From Sipunculus nudus (Eukaryota; Annelida; Sipuncula; Golfingiida; Sipunculidae), in NCBI GenBank assembly GCA_026874595.1, contig CM049308.1, positions 92,383,624 through 92,447,623 of the forward strand: a DNA stretch of 64,000 nt, given 5' to 3'. The notes below the pieces were generated by a model. That model was not told the DNA's origin and searched no databases. It saw only the letters and a list, made by a program, of their open reading frames with translations. This document shows positions 26,510 to 39,328 of the stretch, one piece after another (position 1 is the first letter of the stretch; each line of letters begins with the position of its first letter). A program made the translations under genes and the position numbers.

Positions 26510-26563
26510 GTTGCCATAAAAATAATAGACAAGACACAGTTGAATCCATCCAGTCTACAGAAG
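26510..26563 (+). CDS. MARK: MARK/PAR-1 kinase, exon 3 (catalytic lysine)
   Basis: 18 codons, residues 76-93, reading VAIKIIDKTQLNPSSLQK, phase 0 at both ends, with acceptor ATCTTTCAG and donor GTAAGA. VAIK carries the invariant beta-3 lysine (K79) that holds ATP phosphates. DKTQLNP-SLQK is diagnostic of MARK/PAR-1 among AMPK-related kinases. The exon is too short for ordinary ORF calling. It must splice over about 36 kb to one of the two exon-4 copies at 62.6 kb, whose alpha-C glutamate pairs with K79. Confidence 0.96.
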
Positions 26564-28793
26564 GTAAGACCATTTCTTTGTTTGAATATGCAGTTTTAAT
26601 CAAATGTCTATGTCTATATAACTTAATATTTGCATATTTATAAATAAAAAAAAGTGCAACAATCAGTTCAGTTGCCAACTTGACAAGGATACATATATGT
26701 GAATAAATTCAGCATTTACATAGTATAATAAACCTCACCTCAGCAAGAGAAAAAACAAGCTTTTTAATCGAGTTTAAAAAGTTCAGACAACACATACATA
26801 AATTGAAGTGGTAAATGTTATGCATGCCTAATAACATGATGAATTCCTGCATGTCCAGTTACTGTTTAAAATGCAGAAAATGTTTGTTACTTGAATCTTT
26901 GATGGTCTCAGTCTAAAACCAATTAAATAATCTTAAGTATGACTCTGAAAATCTGTAAGCAAAATCTAATAATTAGTTGCAATTAATCTTTGATTTATAT
27001 ATTTTAAGTAATTTTCTTCTAAACACATTGACTTTTAAGGGCAAAAAAACATACACAAACTCTGATTACTTGTTAGTAATGGATAATGACTGTTAAGGTC
27101 TATATTTTAGTAAGGCTTCTAATGTAAATATTCTTCTATTGTGACACTTGTGCAAGATTTCATATATCTGTTTCCATAATTGGACAAGTTTTGATAGATT
27201 TACAGTAAAAAATACAGACAGAAAATATTAATGGACATTGATAAAAGGATCCCACATGCATCTCTGAATGAAGTTGTGATGATACTATTGATTTAAAATA
27301 GGCAAATAGAAGCGCACATTCTATAGGTCAGACCAACTAAATATGTGAATAAATATATGAAATGTGACAGGACATATGTATATTATAGTAAAATTAGATA
27401 AACCAGGTATTTGAAAAGCTCAAAAATATCGAAATGAAGTTATTTACTTCTGAGACTATCAAAAACAAGTTTTCTTGACGTGTTATTTGTGAAGTTTACT
27501 TTGAATAATCAGCAAATAAACCTAATGTGTAAGAACAGAAAAATACATATACATGTATCTGCAGTCTGCATCATTTTATGTTGGATGTTTTCCACTGAAA
27601 GCCAGATAACCTGGTGTTTAGTTTGTGATCTTTAGTCAATATCCACAATCTAGGTATACCATCTTGAACATATCAGGTCTGCCACGTGCAACTTTCAATT
27701 GTAGTTTAATGCTGTATCTTTTTTACTCCAGTTTATCCAGCAGCATTAATGTATGTACTGTGTATGAGGTTTTATCAGCTGTTACAATATGGTTAACCAA
27801 CTGACCTGTCATTGTGTTGATAGTTTGGCAGGTTTAGGTTACTTTACATTTTCATGCATTTTCCTGTAATTATCGGCTGTGTGAATGGTAATTATACCTC
27901 GCCTGAATGTTCTATGCATAACATGGTTAAAAAAAGCTCTGATTCAAGATTTTATTTTCAACTGAAAACTTAAGAATCGGATCTATGAACAACATTTTTT
28001 GCAAGTAATCAAGTATTGCCCAGAGATTTATCATTGTCTGTAAATGGGAACAGTGATGTTAAAGGTTGATTATGTCTTGTATGAAATGTCATCAAGAGAG
28101 GTACAAGACCATGAACTGCTGTAATATGGAGTTGATGTGATATGTGGTGCTGCTATAGAAAAACCTAAAGGCCCCTGGTTGGCCCTGGTGCAACATTGGG
28201 TGTTCAGTGGTGCTTGGTGTCTTTGTGTGCCACCAAGTATTATTTGCTAGTAAAGACTGGCATCTTTTGTCCAGTGCCAGGTATGGAGCTTTCTATAATA
28301 CCTGGAGCTTTAGTTGTAAGCTTATGCAGGGTGGGCTATGTAATTGCTTACACACAAGGCCCGCAGTGTGGGGGGCATTCAGTGAAACCTGTATGTTGCC
28401 ATGTCAGAGTCAATGTTGTTTGAAGGAAATCATCGCAGACAAGGCCAGGTTAATGGTGATCTTCAGGGTTTAAGATTTCCTGGTGAATGGTTGCTAGGCA
28501 ACCTGCAGCTTCCTTCTGGTTGTGATGCCCTGGATACTGATTAAAGTTGCTTTGACGTGGAGGAGGGCAGCTCTAATGCTGCCCGAATGAATCTTGTAAC
28601 ACATGGATCAAATAGTTTTAGTGGTTTACCAAGCAGGGGAACATAGTTTTTCTTCAGGAAAAATTTATCAGGTTATTTTCTATGGAACATTTTTGGCCTA
28701 TCTGAGTGGGATTCCTGCAGTATCTGTATTTAGTATTGCAAAATAATGCAACAGATGTTGTGACTGTAACATAAATATAAGGCTATCAGCCAA
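26564..28793 (+). other. MARK intron 3, first part
   Basis: Intron 3 as a whole runs from 26564 to 62561 (about 36 kb). This part is AT-rich, CpG-poor sequence in which I recognise no gene, RNA or repeat family. Confidence 0.7.
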
Positions 28794-28936
28794 TTTGAAT
28801 GTTCATACACAAAAAGTGTTTAACAAAAAGTCCTTGCTACCAAAAAGATAGATACAAATAAATATGCCTCATGACAAGTTAATAAATGGCCTGGTGTTCC
28901 CATGTATTTGAATGTTCATACACAAAAAGTGTTTAA
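28794..28936. repeat. 113-bp partial tandem duplication containing a shared 85-bp module
   Basis: Two identical 30-bp direct repeats (28794-28823 and 28907-28936, beginning TTTGAATGTTCATACAC) bracket an 85-bp module (28825-28909). That module is found again at 29631-29715 with a single mismatch (TCCTTGCT against TCCTAGCT). Confidence 0.9.
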
Positions 28937-29630
28937 TTTACCTATGAGAACTGCGAATTCAGCTGATTTTCTTTGTGTATTAACATTTAAGGATATGTGT
29001 TTTGTAGGAGTATAAAAAACTGGTACAGAACACAGTACCCTGTGTTCCTTCTTAATCTCATGATGATAAAATAAGCTGTAATTTAGTGATCAATAAAAAT
29101 ATATATTAATACAAGTACATTATTAAAGATTCAAAAGCTTTCAAACAGATACTGTAGGTGTGTGTTCCTGAATCAACAACAAATATTCTTTATGTGAAAC
29201 CATTTAGAACAAGCATGATAGTCTAGAGAAAAGAAAATGTTAAATATTACATATTACTTGATATCATATACATTTATAGACATTATTATATTTTATACCC
29301 CTGCTTGGAAGGGGGGGGGGGAGGTTACTGAACTGAACATTTTGTATTTTCATCTGTTCCACAGATGGTCTTGAGATCTTTCATGGCAGGGAAGGAGGTA
29401 TTATATTTTGCTTGATGAAGATGGAGTGCCCTTAAATCTTTATCAATTTAAGGTGCAAGTTTTAATCAATTGTAATTAAGATAAGCCGATAACAGGTGCT
29501 TTGATATGTAAATTTGGAAATCTCTAGTTTAAATTTAAGTAGTTGGATGAGTATTTCCATAAATCTGTAAACCCACAAACAGAAATCTTCCTATAAACAT
29601 AGTTCAGCACGTTTAAGTTAACCTAGCTAG
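28937..29630 (+). other. Intron 3 spacer
   Basis: AT-rich sequence with an 11-base poly(G) run at 29311-29321. Nothing else is recognised. Confidence 0.6.
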
Positions 29631-29715
29631 AAAAAGTCCTAGCTACCAAAAAGATAGATACAAATAAATATGCCTCATGACAAGTTAATAAATGGCCTGG
29701 TGTTCCCATGTATTT
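29631..29715. repeat. Second copy of the 85-bp module
   Basis: 84 of 85 positions match 28825-28909. It lies immediately before the 370-bp segment that flanks the 42-bp satellite. Confidence 0.9.
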
Positions 29716-29740
29716 ATAAACCTAGATTAATAATGTCATA

Positions 29741-30115
29741 TTTTGACATTGAATACTACATTTATTTCCCTACACCTGTCTGATAAGAGCGTCCAATCTC
29801 CGGTAACATGAAAATAAACTTAAAAACACCTGCACAGGTCACGTTAGGAATAGTGTATTCATTAGTTTCATCATATACATGCAACAGTTCGGCAAAACCC
29901 ACTGTGCTATATAACCATTAAACAACATTACTAATATATAAAAAAAATAAAAATTATGACCATGGATGGCACAGAAAATTCTGGGAAAGTTCTAAGGTTT
30001 ATTACTGACTAACTTGCATTAAAAACACTTGCATGTTTATATAAATTTATATAAGTTTATTGCTTTATGTATAAGGTTAGGTTGCCCACATTCTGTATTT
30101 TACTAGAACCTAATT
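29741..30115. repeat. Left flanking copy of a ~375-bp direct duplication
   Basis: It aligns collinearly with 32273-32645. Shared phrases are TTTTGACATTGAATACT, CCCTACACCTGTCT, AAAACACCTGCACAGGTCA, AGGAATAGTGTATTCAT, TTTCATCATATACATGCAAC and AAGGTTAGGTTGC. The offset is about 2532 bp, so the segment brackets the 42-bp satellite. Confidence 0.9.
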
Positions 30116-30275
30116 GATTTAAAAAATAATGTATTTATGAAAAAAGATCAGGTAAAATAGTTCAAACAGATATACAGATTATTGTCTATAAAAGGTTTGA
30201 ACAACCCAAATTACCCACAAAAACAGGCAATCTGCATATTTTGCTCTGGAGCCATGGATAAACGGACATAATTTT

Positions 30276-32272
30276 TAGGTCTTGGTTAATCATCACAAAA
30301 TGTGGATATGGGTCAGAGCAGGGCAGTCTTAGTTAATCATGTAAACATTCCACAGCAAGACATTCTCAGTTAATCATCTTGTGTATGTGTTCCACAGTAA
30401 GCCAGTCTCAGTTAATCATGTCATCTATTTGGTCCACAGCAACACAGCCTTAATTTATCATCTTGTTTATGGGGTCCACAGCAAGACAGTGTTAGTTAAT
30501 CATCTCATGTATGTGGTCCACAGCAAGAATCTCAGTTAATCATCTCATGTTTGTTGTCCACAGTCAGTCTTGGTTAATCATCTTGTGAATGTTGTCCACA
30601 ATAAGTCAGTCTCGGTTAATCATTTTGTGTATGTGGTCCACAGCAAGACCATCTAGTTTAATCATCTCATGTATGTGGTCAATAGCAAGACACTTTGAGT
30701 TAATTATCTTGGTATGTTATCCACAGCAAGACAGTCTCAGATAATCATTATGTGCACATGTATGCTCCACAGCAAGACAGTCTCAGTTAATCATCTTGTT
30801 TATTTTGTCCACAGTAAGTCAGTCATGGTTAATGATCTTGTGTAGGTTGTCCACAGTAAGTCAGTCTAGGTCAATCATCTCATGTATGTGGTCCATATTA
30901 AGTTAGTCTTGGTTAATCATCTCATGTATGTGGTCCACAACAAGACAGTCTCAGTTAATCATCTCAAGTATGTTGTCCACAGTCAGTCTTTGTTAATCAT
31001 CTTGTGAATGTGTTCCACAGTAAGTCAGTCTCGGTTAATCATTTTGTGTATGTGGTCCACAGCAAGACCATCTAGTTTTTATCATCTCATTTATGTGATC
31101 CATAGCAAGACACTTGAGTAAATTATCTTGGTATGTGGTCCACAGCAAGACAGTCTCAGTTATTCATTATGTGCACATGTATGCTGCACAGCAAGACAGT
31201 CTCAGTTAATCATCTTGTTTATGTTGTCCACAATAAGTCAGTCTTGGTTAATCATCTTGTGTATGTTGTCCACAGTAAGTTAGTCTAGGTTAATCATCTC
31301 ATGTATATGGTCCACAGTAAGTCAGTCTTGGTTAATCATCTCATGTATGTGGTGCACAACAAGACAGTCTCAGTTAATCATCTCAAGTATGTTGTCCACA
31401 GTCAGTCTTTGTTAATCATCTTGTGAATGTTGTCCACAGCAAGTCAGTCTCGGTTAATCATTTTGTGTATGTGGTCCACAGCAATACCATCTAGTTTAAT
31501 CATCTCATTTATGTGGTCCATAGCAAGACACTTGAGTTAATTATCTTGGTATGTGGTCCACAGCAAGACAGTCTCAGTTATTCATTATGTGCACATGTAT
31601 GCTGCACAGCAAGACAGTCTCAGTTAATCATCTTGTTTATGTTGTCCACAATAAGTCAGTCTTGGTTAATCATCTTGTGTTTGTTGTCCACAGTAAGTTA
31701 GTCTAGGTTAATCATCTCATGTATGTGGTCCACAGTAAGTCAGTCTTGGTTAATCATCTCATGTATGTGGTGCACAACAAGACAGTCTCAGTTAATCATC
31801 TCAAGTATGTTGTCCACAGTCTCGATAAATCATTTTGTCCACAGCGTGGACCACAAGACAGTCTCAGTTAATCATCTAGTGTATGTGGTCAACAGCAAGA
31901 CTGTCTCAGTTAATCATCTCTTGTATGTTGTCCACAGTCATCTTGTGAATGTTGTCCACAGTAAGTCAGTCTCGGTTAATCATCTCATGTATGTGGTCCA
32001 CAACAAGACAGTCTTGATTTATCTTCTTGTGTATGGGGTACACAGCAAGACAGTCTTAGTTAAACATATTATGTATGTGTTCCACATCAAGACAGTCTCA
32101 GTTTATCATCTGGTGTATGTGTTCAACATAAGACAGTCAGTTTATCATCTGGTGTATGAGGTCCACAGCAAGACAGTATCTGTTTTTAAATCAACTCATG
32201 TATGTGGTCAACAGCAGGAGTCTCTGTTAATAATCTTTTTGCATGTTGTCCACAGCAAAACAATCTCAGTTA
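30276..32272. repeat. 42-bp satellite array with 10-monomer higher-order repeat
   Basis: About 47 monomers of about 42 bp share the cores GTTAATCATC and TGTCCACAGYAAG. A marker phrase GTGCACATGTATGCT occurs at 30752, 31171 and 31589, spacings of 419 and 418 bp, and the whole monomer order repeats with it, so ten monomers form a higher-order unit. Because 42 is divisible by 3, long open frames run through the array by chance. A few further units follow the right flank at about 32650-32820. Confidence 0.96.
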
Positions 32273-32645
32273 TTTTGACATTGAATACTTCATTTTTCCC
32301 TACACCTGTCTCAGGTGAGAATCCAAGCTCAGGTAGCATGAAAATTAACTTTAAAAACACCTGCACAGGTCAAGGTAGGAATAGTGTATTCATGAGTTTC
32401 ATCATATACATGCAACAGGTCCGCAAAACCTACTGTGCTACATAACAATTAAACAATGTTACTGATATATAAAATAAAAAGAAAAATAAAACTTATTTAC
32501 CATTGATAGCACAGAAAATTCCTGTAAAATTCTATAGTTTATGACTAGCTTGCATTAAAAACATTTGCATATTCATATCAGTTTTTCTGATTTTATTGGT
32601 TCATGTGTAAGGTTAGGTTGCTCGCATTCTTTATTTAACCACAAC
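32273..32645. repeat. Right flanking copy of the ~375-bp direct duplication
   Basis: Partner of 29741-30115. The satellite starts again just after it (about 32650-32820), so a unit of flank plus satellite was duplicated. Confidence 0.9.
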
Positions 32646-32850
32646 TTGAATGGGTCAGTTTCATCTGGTGTATATGGTCCACAACAAAAGACAGTCTCAG
32701 TTAATCATTTCCTGTATGTGGTCCACAGTTAGTGGGTTCCATTTATTGATCACATCTCAGTTAATCATCAGGTGTACATGTCTAAATGGCCCATAGCAAG
32801 ACAGTCCCAGTTAATCATCAGTGAGCCATCATATTCGTTTTCAAGGCAAT

Positions 32851-33001
32851 CAGAGATAATTTATCGCAGTTTGTGTACATTTTCTTTGGTTAAGACATAT
32901 GTCTATATGTTTAATATGGACACTCAGAGATAATTTATCACAGTTTGTCTACATTTTCCTTGGTTAAGACTTATATGTCTATATATGTTTAATATGGACA
33001 C
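32851..33001. repeat. 74-bp tandem duplication
   Basis: Two adjacent copies (starting 32851 and 32925) begin CAGAGATAATTTATC and end TTTAATATGGACAC, with small differences. Confidence 0.95.
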
Positions 33002-35489
33002 TGTATATCCCACAGCACAACAAGTGCAAGGCAACCACTGCCTGTCAATCTTGGCTTTTGTGTAGGTTCCATAGCAAGAGTTTTAAGAATATCTGGCACA
33101 TGTGGCAGTGATGCTCCCATCTCTGTAATCATCACAGATTATGTACATATGTATTGTCGGTTAGAATTAATGATGACAAGGTGTACACTTTCCATGACCA
33201 GGAAGTATGAGTTACTCACCACTGGTTGCACATACTCATTCCATGGCTTAGCAAGCAGAGTTCATCCTCAAAATGACAATTTATAGCATCAGAGACAAAC
33301 AATCTTATTCTGCCTGACTATTCAGAAAGAGATGGTGTTGTTTACAAACAAGCATATTATACCTGACTATTCAAGAGGAACCTATAGAGCACCAGGACAT
33401 CCTAATGTTAACGGCAAGACCCCAGGCTTAACCCCCAGGTGCACTGTTTCCAGACAGTGGCCGGGTCCTTGTGCTGTAACATGCTGTTTGCTCACAAAGC
33501 ACGGTTATTTTTACAGCCTGGTGGGGATTATCAGTGAGGAAGAAAAGTATACAGCTCATCCCTGGGCTGAAATTATTCATTTTGCCCGGCTGAGTGTACT
33601 TAAAGGAGAGCCTGTAAGAAATGACCCCTGGCTGCCCACGTGGAGACCTTTATGTTCCTGATAGAGCAGAGTGGAGTCTTTATCACATGTTTGTATATCA
33701 GGCTTGTATTGATCCTGAATAAATGATATTATAATGATGGTGCCATTATGTACCAGTAGTAGTATAAACAACACAGAGGACTGGTTAGTAATAATGATTA
33801 TATATAAATTAGAGTATTGGTTATAATCAGGATAGTGGTTATTACAGTAAAAAATAATGATAAAATTATAATAGAATAATAATAATAACAATAATAATAT
33901 ATTCAGGGCCCCAGATCATTAATTTGAATTTCAAAATTGCATTGAAGGATCAAAAGAAAATGAAGTAATCTATATTTGTAAATTATTTTTTACTGTAATA
34001 ATAATCACTATCCTGGTGATACAGACCAATATTACATTAATTGGTAATTTGAATCAAATGTTATGAGATCTAAAATTGAAACAACTTGTAATTTAGAAGT
34101 ATTGTTTACAAAAATGCATACACAAAAAAGATTCCATGTACTAGCTCTTTCTCTCGTTGATCTTGCACATGCATTTCCTCACGATGATGTTACTAAAACC
34201 TGTAAAGATCTGTGGATAGCTGACTGTTACAGGTCTGTTTGATCAGGTGGCTACAGATTGTATGTGTTCTATCCACAAATATATAAAGTGGTCTTGGTTT
34301 ACTGTATACTTGCCAGTAAGTGACACTTCAGTAGTGTAGAGAAGGGAAAACCGGTGAAGCTGTTAACGCTGGAGGCCAGGGGGTTATCGTTCAAAGTGCA
34401 GTTGGATGTTTACTTGTGTGTATTTGGGTCACCTCAGTCCTGACCTCGCTTAAGCCAAATGTGGAGCACTCCTCCATTGGTCTTGTGAACATAGATGATC
34501 AATTATTATTGGGGCATTGCTTGAGCTGTGTTATATGTTATTTCTAGAGAGAAGCTTGGAAATACACAATCAAAGGTAGTGTTTCCTGTGCAGGATAAGG
34601 ATGTGAATATTATGCAAGACCTTGTGATATCAAATTGAAGTCATAACCTGTTGGCTCTTTTGCATTAGTTGAATAATAAATGTGTATGAAATCTGCTTGC
34701 AACAAACATGTAGCAACACAAACAGGTTTTGCACAGTATGAAGTAATATGATTTGGAAGAATCTTAAATGGTAAAACCTGTCCAAAATTTGTAAAATCAA
34801 CCCTTAGTAAAGGCAGGCAAATTCTTAAATTGTAAACCTGTAAAAAATACAAACCACCTGGGGAAAGGCAAAATTTTTATTTATTAATTCCTCTGATAAT
34901 TTTCTATCGGCACTGAAAATTGTATTTGCACAGAGCATTCCCTTAAGATTTTGTTGGCATTAAAATTGTATGTCAGATTGTCAGCACATGCATGTGCTCG
35001 GCAGCTTGTTAATACTGATGTAACTTGCAGGAATCAGTATTCTTATTTAGACAGTTTGTGGGGGAGCAGGGTACTTGTGACTTTTTGCAGCTGAAATCTG
35101 CTGTTACTTGTTTGATTGGCAGGTCATCTGTATGCCTGGAAGTTCTCCAGTTGTCGTATTGAGAATATTCAGGCACACTGGCAGTATTCTGTCGGTCCGC
35201 TATTCATATTCATGTCCTCCATGTTCAGTTCAACAGTGAAAAACGATCTTACTGTATTTATTAACACTTGCCATTGCAGAGCAGAATAATACTAACAGGA
35301 ACCATGTTTATTGACAGTATTGTATAATCTCAGGTGGACTCTCCCATGCTCTAGTTAAGTGTCATATTCAATGAGTTTTGGAAAAAATGTTAGTTTGAAC
35401 CAAAGACCTTGTGAATAGTATGTCCATTTCACTATTGCACGGCTTGTTAACTCAGCTCAGTTCACCAACTATCGTATTGAATGTACAGA
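33002..35489 (+). other. Intron 3 spacer
   Basis: No repeat or exon is recognised. A 109-codon frame at 33332-33661 has no splice context or family resemblance. AT-rich low-complexity sequence (AATAAT runs) lies near 33870-33900. Confidence 0.5.
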
Positions 35490-35985
35490 ATTGTTTGTAA
35501 TATTATGTGTATTATCTCGTGCCATTTTATAGTTCATTTTGGCTTTTAAAATAAAAACTATTCCCTGCAAATTTATCCCGGCACTTGCTACCCCCAGTTC
35601 ACCTGTTTTATATGTTTTGTTATGGTTCTGTTTCTGTTTAACCATATCAAGACCAGGTCTGACCTTGTGCGTGCATGCATATGTCACAAACAAGGGGAAA
35701 AAACATGAAGGGAAATACACAGAAGAAACTTCAGTTTAAGTAAAGCTTGAAAAATGTGGATTTGTACAGTTTAGCAACAATGAGTGATGAGCTCACCAGG
35801 TAGCATGCCACTGGGCATGCCCTGTGCAGGCATATTTTCCTACTTGTGTATAGGAGTTAGCAAATAGTTTTAGAGTGAACTTTGTCAGATAGCATGATAT
35901 TTAAAATACTGATAAAACACTAATATTTCATGTGTATTCAGTGTGCCTGGTATGTGAATAGGTCCCTTTAATAGGGATAAATAAT
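35490..35985. repeat. Degenerate direct repeat, copy 1
   Basis: Collinear with 36635-37160 at an offset of about 1.15 kb. Shared landmarks are ATATGTGTATTATCTC (ATTATGTGTATTATCTC here), TTCACCTGTTTTATA, CATGAA(A/G)GG, GAAGCTTGAAAA-like, ACCAGGTAGCATGC/ACCAGGTGGCATGC, TGCCTGGTA and TGTCCCT-like pieces. Divergence is high, so the copies are old. Confidence 0.7.
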
Positions 35986-36634
35986 TAAAAATAATAAAGA
36001 TTCCTTTTTTCGTTCATAGAAAGTTGTCAAAAAGGGTTTTTTTTTTCAAGAATAAAATAATAAAATAGAATTGCTTAGCAGGTGCTAATTAGTTTCTTTA
36101 AAATATGTTTCTGACCAAAAGCATTTCACCTGTAAGTCATGACATGGCACTCAGGAACTATTATAACATGATAGGCATGGCTGTCCATCAGATAATCAGT
36201 AAAGTTATTTATTTGACACAGGGACATAGAGGAAAATCTTTGCATTATGGTATATCTGTGTACTGGTGTATCATCACAGACTTACTGTGCAGGCATCAGA
36301 GCAGAACTCTAGAAATTTCAAACAGTGGGCCCTGAATGCTCTAATGAGCTTTGAACCAGGGTACCTTCCCCTTTGAAGTCCACCTGGACCTTTCTGTTAG
36401 AGCTTGCCTTGAGATGGCTGACATTTGTGCAGCCTCATCATGCTGTTTGTTTGTATTTAAGGACAGTGAACTTATTCTCTGAAAGGTCTTGGTGTTTGGA
36501 ATATTAGATGGTAAAAGGTTGTCATATGTCCAAATGAATGAAATGACTACCAGACAGCTCCTTGCAGTCTTTCATATTTGTCTATACACATGTATAATTG
36601 GACACTAGAGAGTTCTTTAAAGTGACATAAACAT

Positions 36635-37160
36635 TTGCAATAATATGTGTATTATCTCACGCTGTTAGTTCATGTTGGCTGAATACAAAAGTATTCCAGC
36701 AAAACCATCTTTATCATGCAGACTTATATCTATTCACCTGTTTTATACATTGTTTTGGTGTAAGAGTTGGAGTAAACTCAGTCCACATGTGTCTGTTTAT
36801 CATAACAAGACTGTTTGACCAGAGGTTAGATCTTGAGTAAGCACGATAACTCCTAACCAAGGAAAAGAAACATGAAAGGATAAAGGCAGGAGAAACAAGT
36901 TTTTGAAGCTTGAAAAGTCTTTATTTGTGAAGTGGGGCAGTACGGCTACCAGGTGGCATGCATCCTATGTTTATGTTTAGTGCCACTGGTTGTGCCTGGT
37001 ACAAGCTTTTCTCCTCCTTGTGTACAGAAGTCGGCAAACTGTTTGAAAACAAAGTATTGGCAGATACCATAATATTTTAAGGAGAAAACACTTTGTTGCT
37101 TGTATATTTAACATACCTTGTTTTTGAATATGTCCCTCTAAATTTATAGTTGTGATCAAG
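36635..37160. repeat. Degenerate direct repeat, copy 2
   Basis: Partner of 35490-35985. The two copies in one orientation could be two insertions of an unidentified dispersed family or one local duplication. Confidence 0.7.
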
Positions 37161-39208
37161 GCTGCAGTGACATTTTTATTAGAGCATATGAAATCAGTAT
37201 ATGAAATGTTCAGAAAGCACAAATAGGATAAATAAATGTTTTGCGTTAACAAATAACCCCGGAATAGGTGTAGCCAAATAATCACCAAGAATTGTTTGTG
37301 GATCTATACTGATCTGCCCTCATTAAAAACAGAGTTAATGCACCTAAATAACCTTGGAACACCCAAGTTAATATTTGTAAATCATCATTTGCTGTAACCA
37401 CAGCCCAGAGATGTGGTTATACCCCACTTGCATATATGTATAGAATTGGTGTAATATATTCGTTGATAAGGGTTATATGTGAAACAAGGTATTTTGATTT
37501 ATAATTCTCTCTGCGTTATTTTAGGATTGCTTTATCATGGAGGAAGTTGGCCTCTGTCCAGCTCAAACATGTATATAACCTCTCATTGTTAAAGCAGTGA
37601 AGGAAATCATGTTTGTATAATAAGAGTGATATGATCAGTGCCCAATTTAGTTACCTGCTCAGTCGGTATTTGATGTAATAAGTGCCTTTACCATAATTAC
37701 CCCCCCCCCCCCCCGGAGTTTTTAGGGCTAACAGAGCTCTAATCTGGGTAACTTAAGCTGTTATCATGCCTCATATGTACAGTTGTTTGAGCTGAGGGGA
37801 ATGAATGGCTAACACGCAAGTCATAAGGTCAATGGCTGTAATGTCTTATGTGTGGCACCCCCTGGATATAACATGGTGCGTTAATACTTTCAAAAAGAAA
37901 GACACCCTGCAAAAATACAATGTGTACATATGGCACAAGTGCTTTTTTGGGTATAAAATAATTTGTAAAAAAAGGGGGGCGGCTTTTTATGTTGAATACG
38001 ATAATAATATTGTCCTGGATCTATTTATATCAGTTGTATCAGTAACCCTTGAGTTGTGATTATGTGTTCATGCCTAGCATGATATGAGTGTTTTTATGGT
38101 ATCCATACCCCACTGAGTGAAATGACAGCTGCAGTGCTGGTTATCATGTATGGGTATGACTGTAATCCAAGAGATTTCTCTGCCTGAGGACAAATAATAA
38201 CACCAGGGACTTTAAATGTGTATTGTTTGTTCTTGCTCTATAATGTGACCTGCTGGATCCATTGAATGGTGATTTAATCCAGTTTTCATACAGTGCCTAA
38301 AATCATTTGAAGTCATGGTTAATCATAAAAAAATATTGCAGGGTCTTGAAATAACTAAAAACTTTATGCCTGAAAGGAGTTTGAACAAATATTGAAATAT
38401 CCAAATGCGTATTATGAAAAATGGGCCATATAAGACTTACAGTAGTTACATCTTGGTATTTTAAGATGCATATAATTACAGTGTGTTAAAATAAGTATAA
38501 AATCATTCATGGTTAAAGTCTTCTCTCTAGAAACAAAATGCTCAATATATGCTTTACTTCTACGTAGAATTTCAAGCACAGTTTTATTGGTTTCAGCAGG
38601 TTTGAAAGGAAATTTGCATTTTATTGGTCTTTGGATATCGGGTGTCAGAGTCTGAGAATATTTTCTCCATGAGTGTGTATAACTTGTATTTGACTTGACT
38701 GGCTGTTCCAGCATTAAGCATTGGGCCTGCAGCATCAGCAGGATCAGTGGCCCAGGTCTTACTGTTGTTATCAGCCGACTGGGTAGAGCAGCATTGTTCA
38801 TGGAATATAATCCAGCATTGTCTGTGATGCTGAAGCAGTGCTCATCAGAAAAATTGCTCAGTGGCTCAGCCTAATCTCCCGGAACTATTGTCTCCAGGAG
38901 GTCATCAAGGTATGCTCAAGGTTGCTCAGGATTAAATCTGCAAACCTGGATGTTTCCATTATGGGATTATCATGGTAATGACAGATCATGTGTTTTGTAT
39001 AAAAATCTGCAAAAAATGGATGTGTTTGCTAATTGCTATTGACATAGTTACAGGATTTAAGTAATCATTAAACTGTAATGTATATCTTCTACTGTAATTT
39101 GAGGATTTTGACATTTTCCAAAAAAGCATTATTTTGCATGCTCTACTCTTTGCTGATGGTGTCCTCTTGCTGTCATACTCCCTCCAAACATAGATTCTCT
39201 CATAGAGG
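37161..39208 (+). other. Intron 3 spacer with poly(C)
   Basis: A 15-base poly(C) lies at 37700-37714. A 129-codon minus-strand frame at 38412-38801 is the longest non-repeat open frame in the window, but it shows no recognised motif. Confidence 0.45.
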
Positions 39209-39328
39209 CTGTCCTCTGAGTACTTATGTGTAACGTCCCACTCCCTTTATCAAATCTTGTCAGGTTTATTTCACTAAACCACTCATGGGGGCTGCCATTT
39301 TGCATACACTAATACCCGGATGTCACAG
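39209..39328 (+). repeat. Dispersed repeat, copy 2 (CpG-decayed)
   Basis: Partner of 6978-7110. Aligned CpG sites of copy 1 appear here as CpA at several places (for example GTCGCA against GTCACA), consistent with methylation-driven decay inside the MARK intron. Confidence 0.6.

Noticed and set aside
31723-32445. A 240-codon open frame, the longest in the window
   Set aside because: It runs through the 42-bp satellite, whose period is divisible by 3, and into the flanking duplication. It has no splice context or domain, so it is a by-product of the array.
33332-33661. A 109-codon plus-strand frame in intron 3
   Set aside because: No domain or splice signals; length is compatible with chance.
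38412-38801. A minus-strand 129-codon frame in intron 3
   Set aside because: No recognised motif, no splice partners, and composition like the surrounding AT-rich intron. Kept only as a low-priority candidate.
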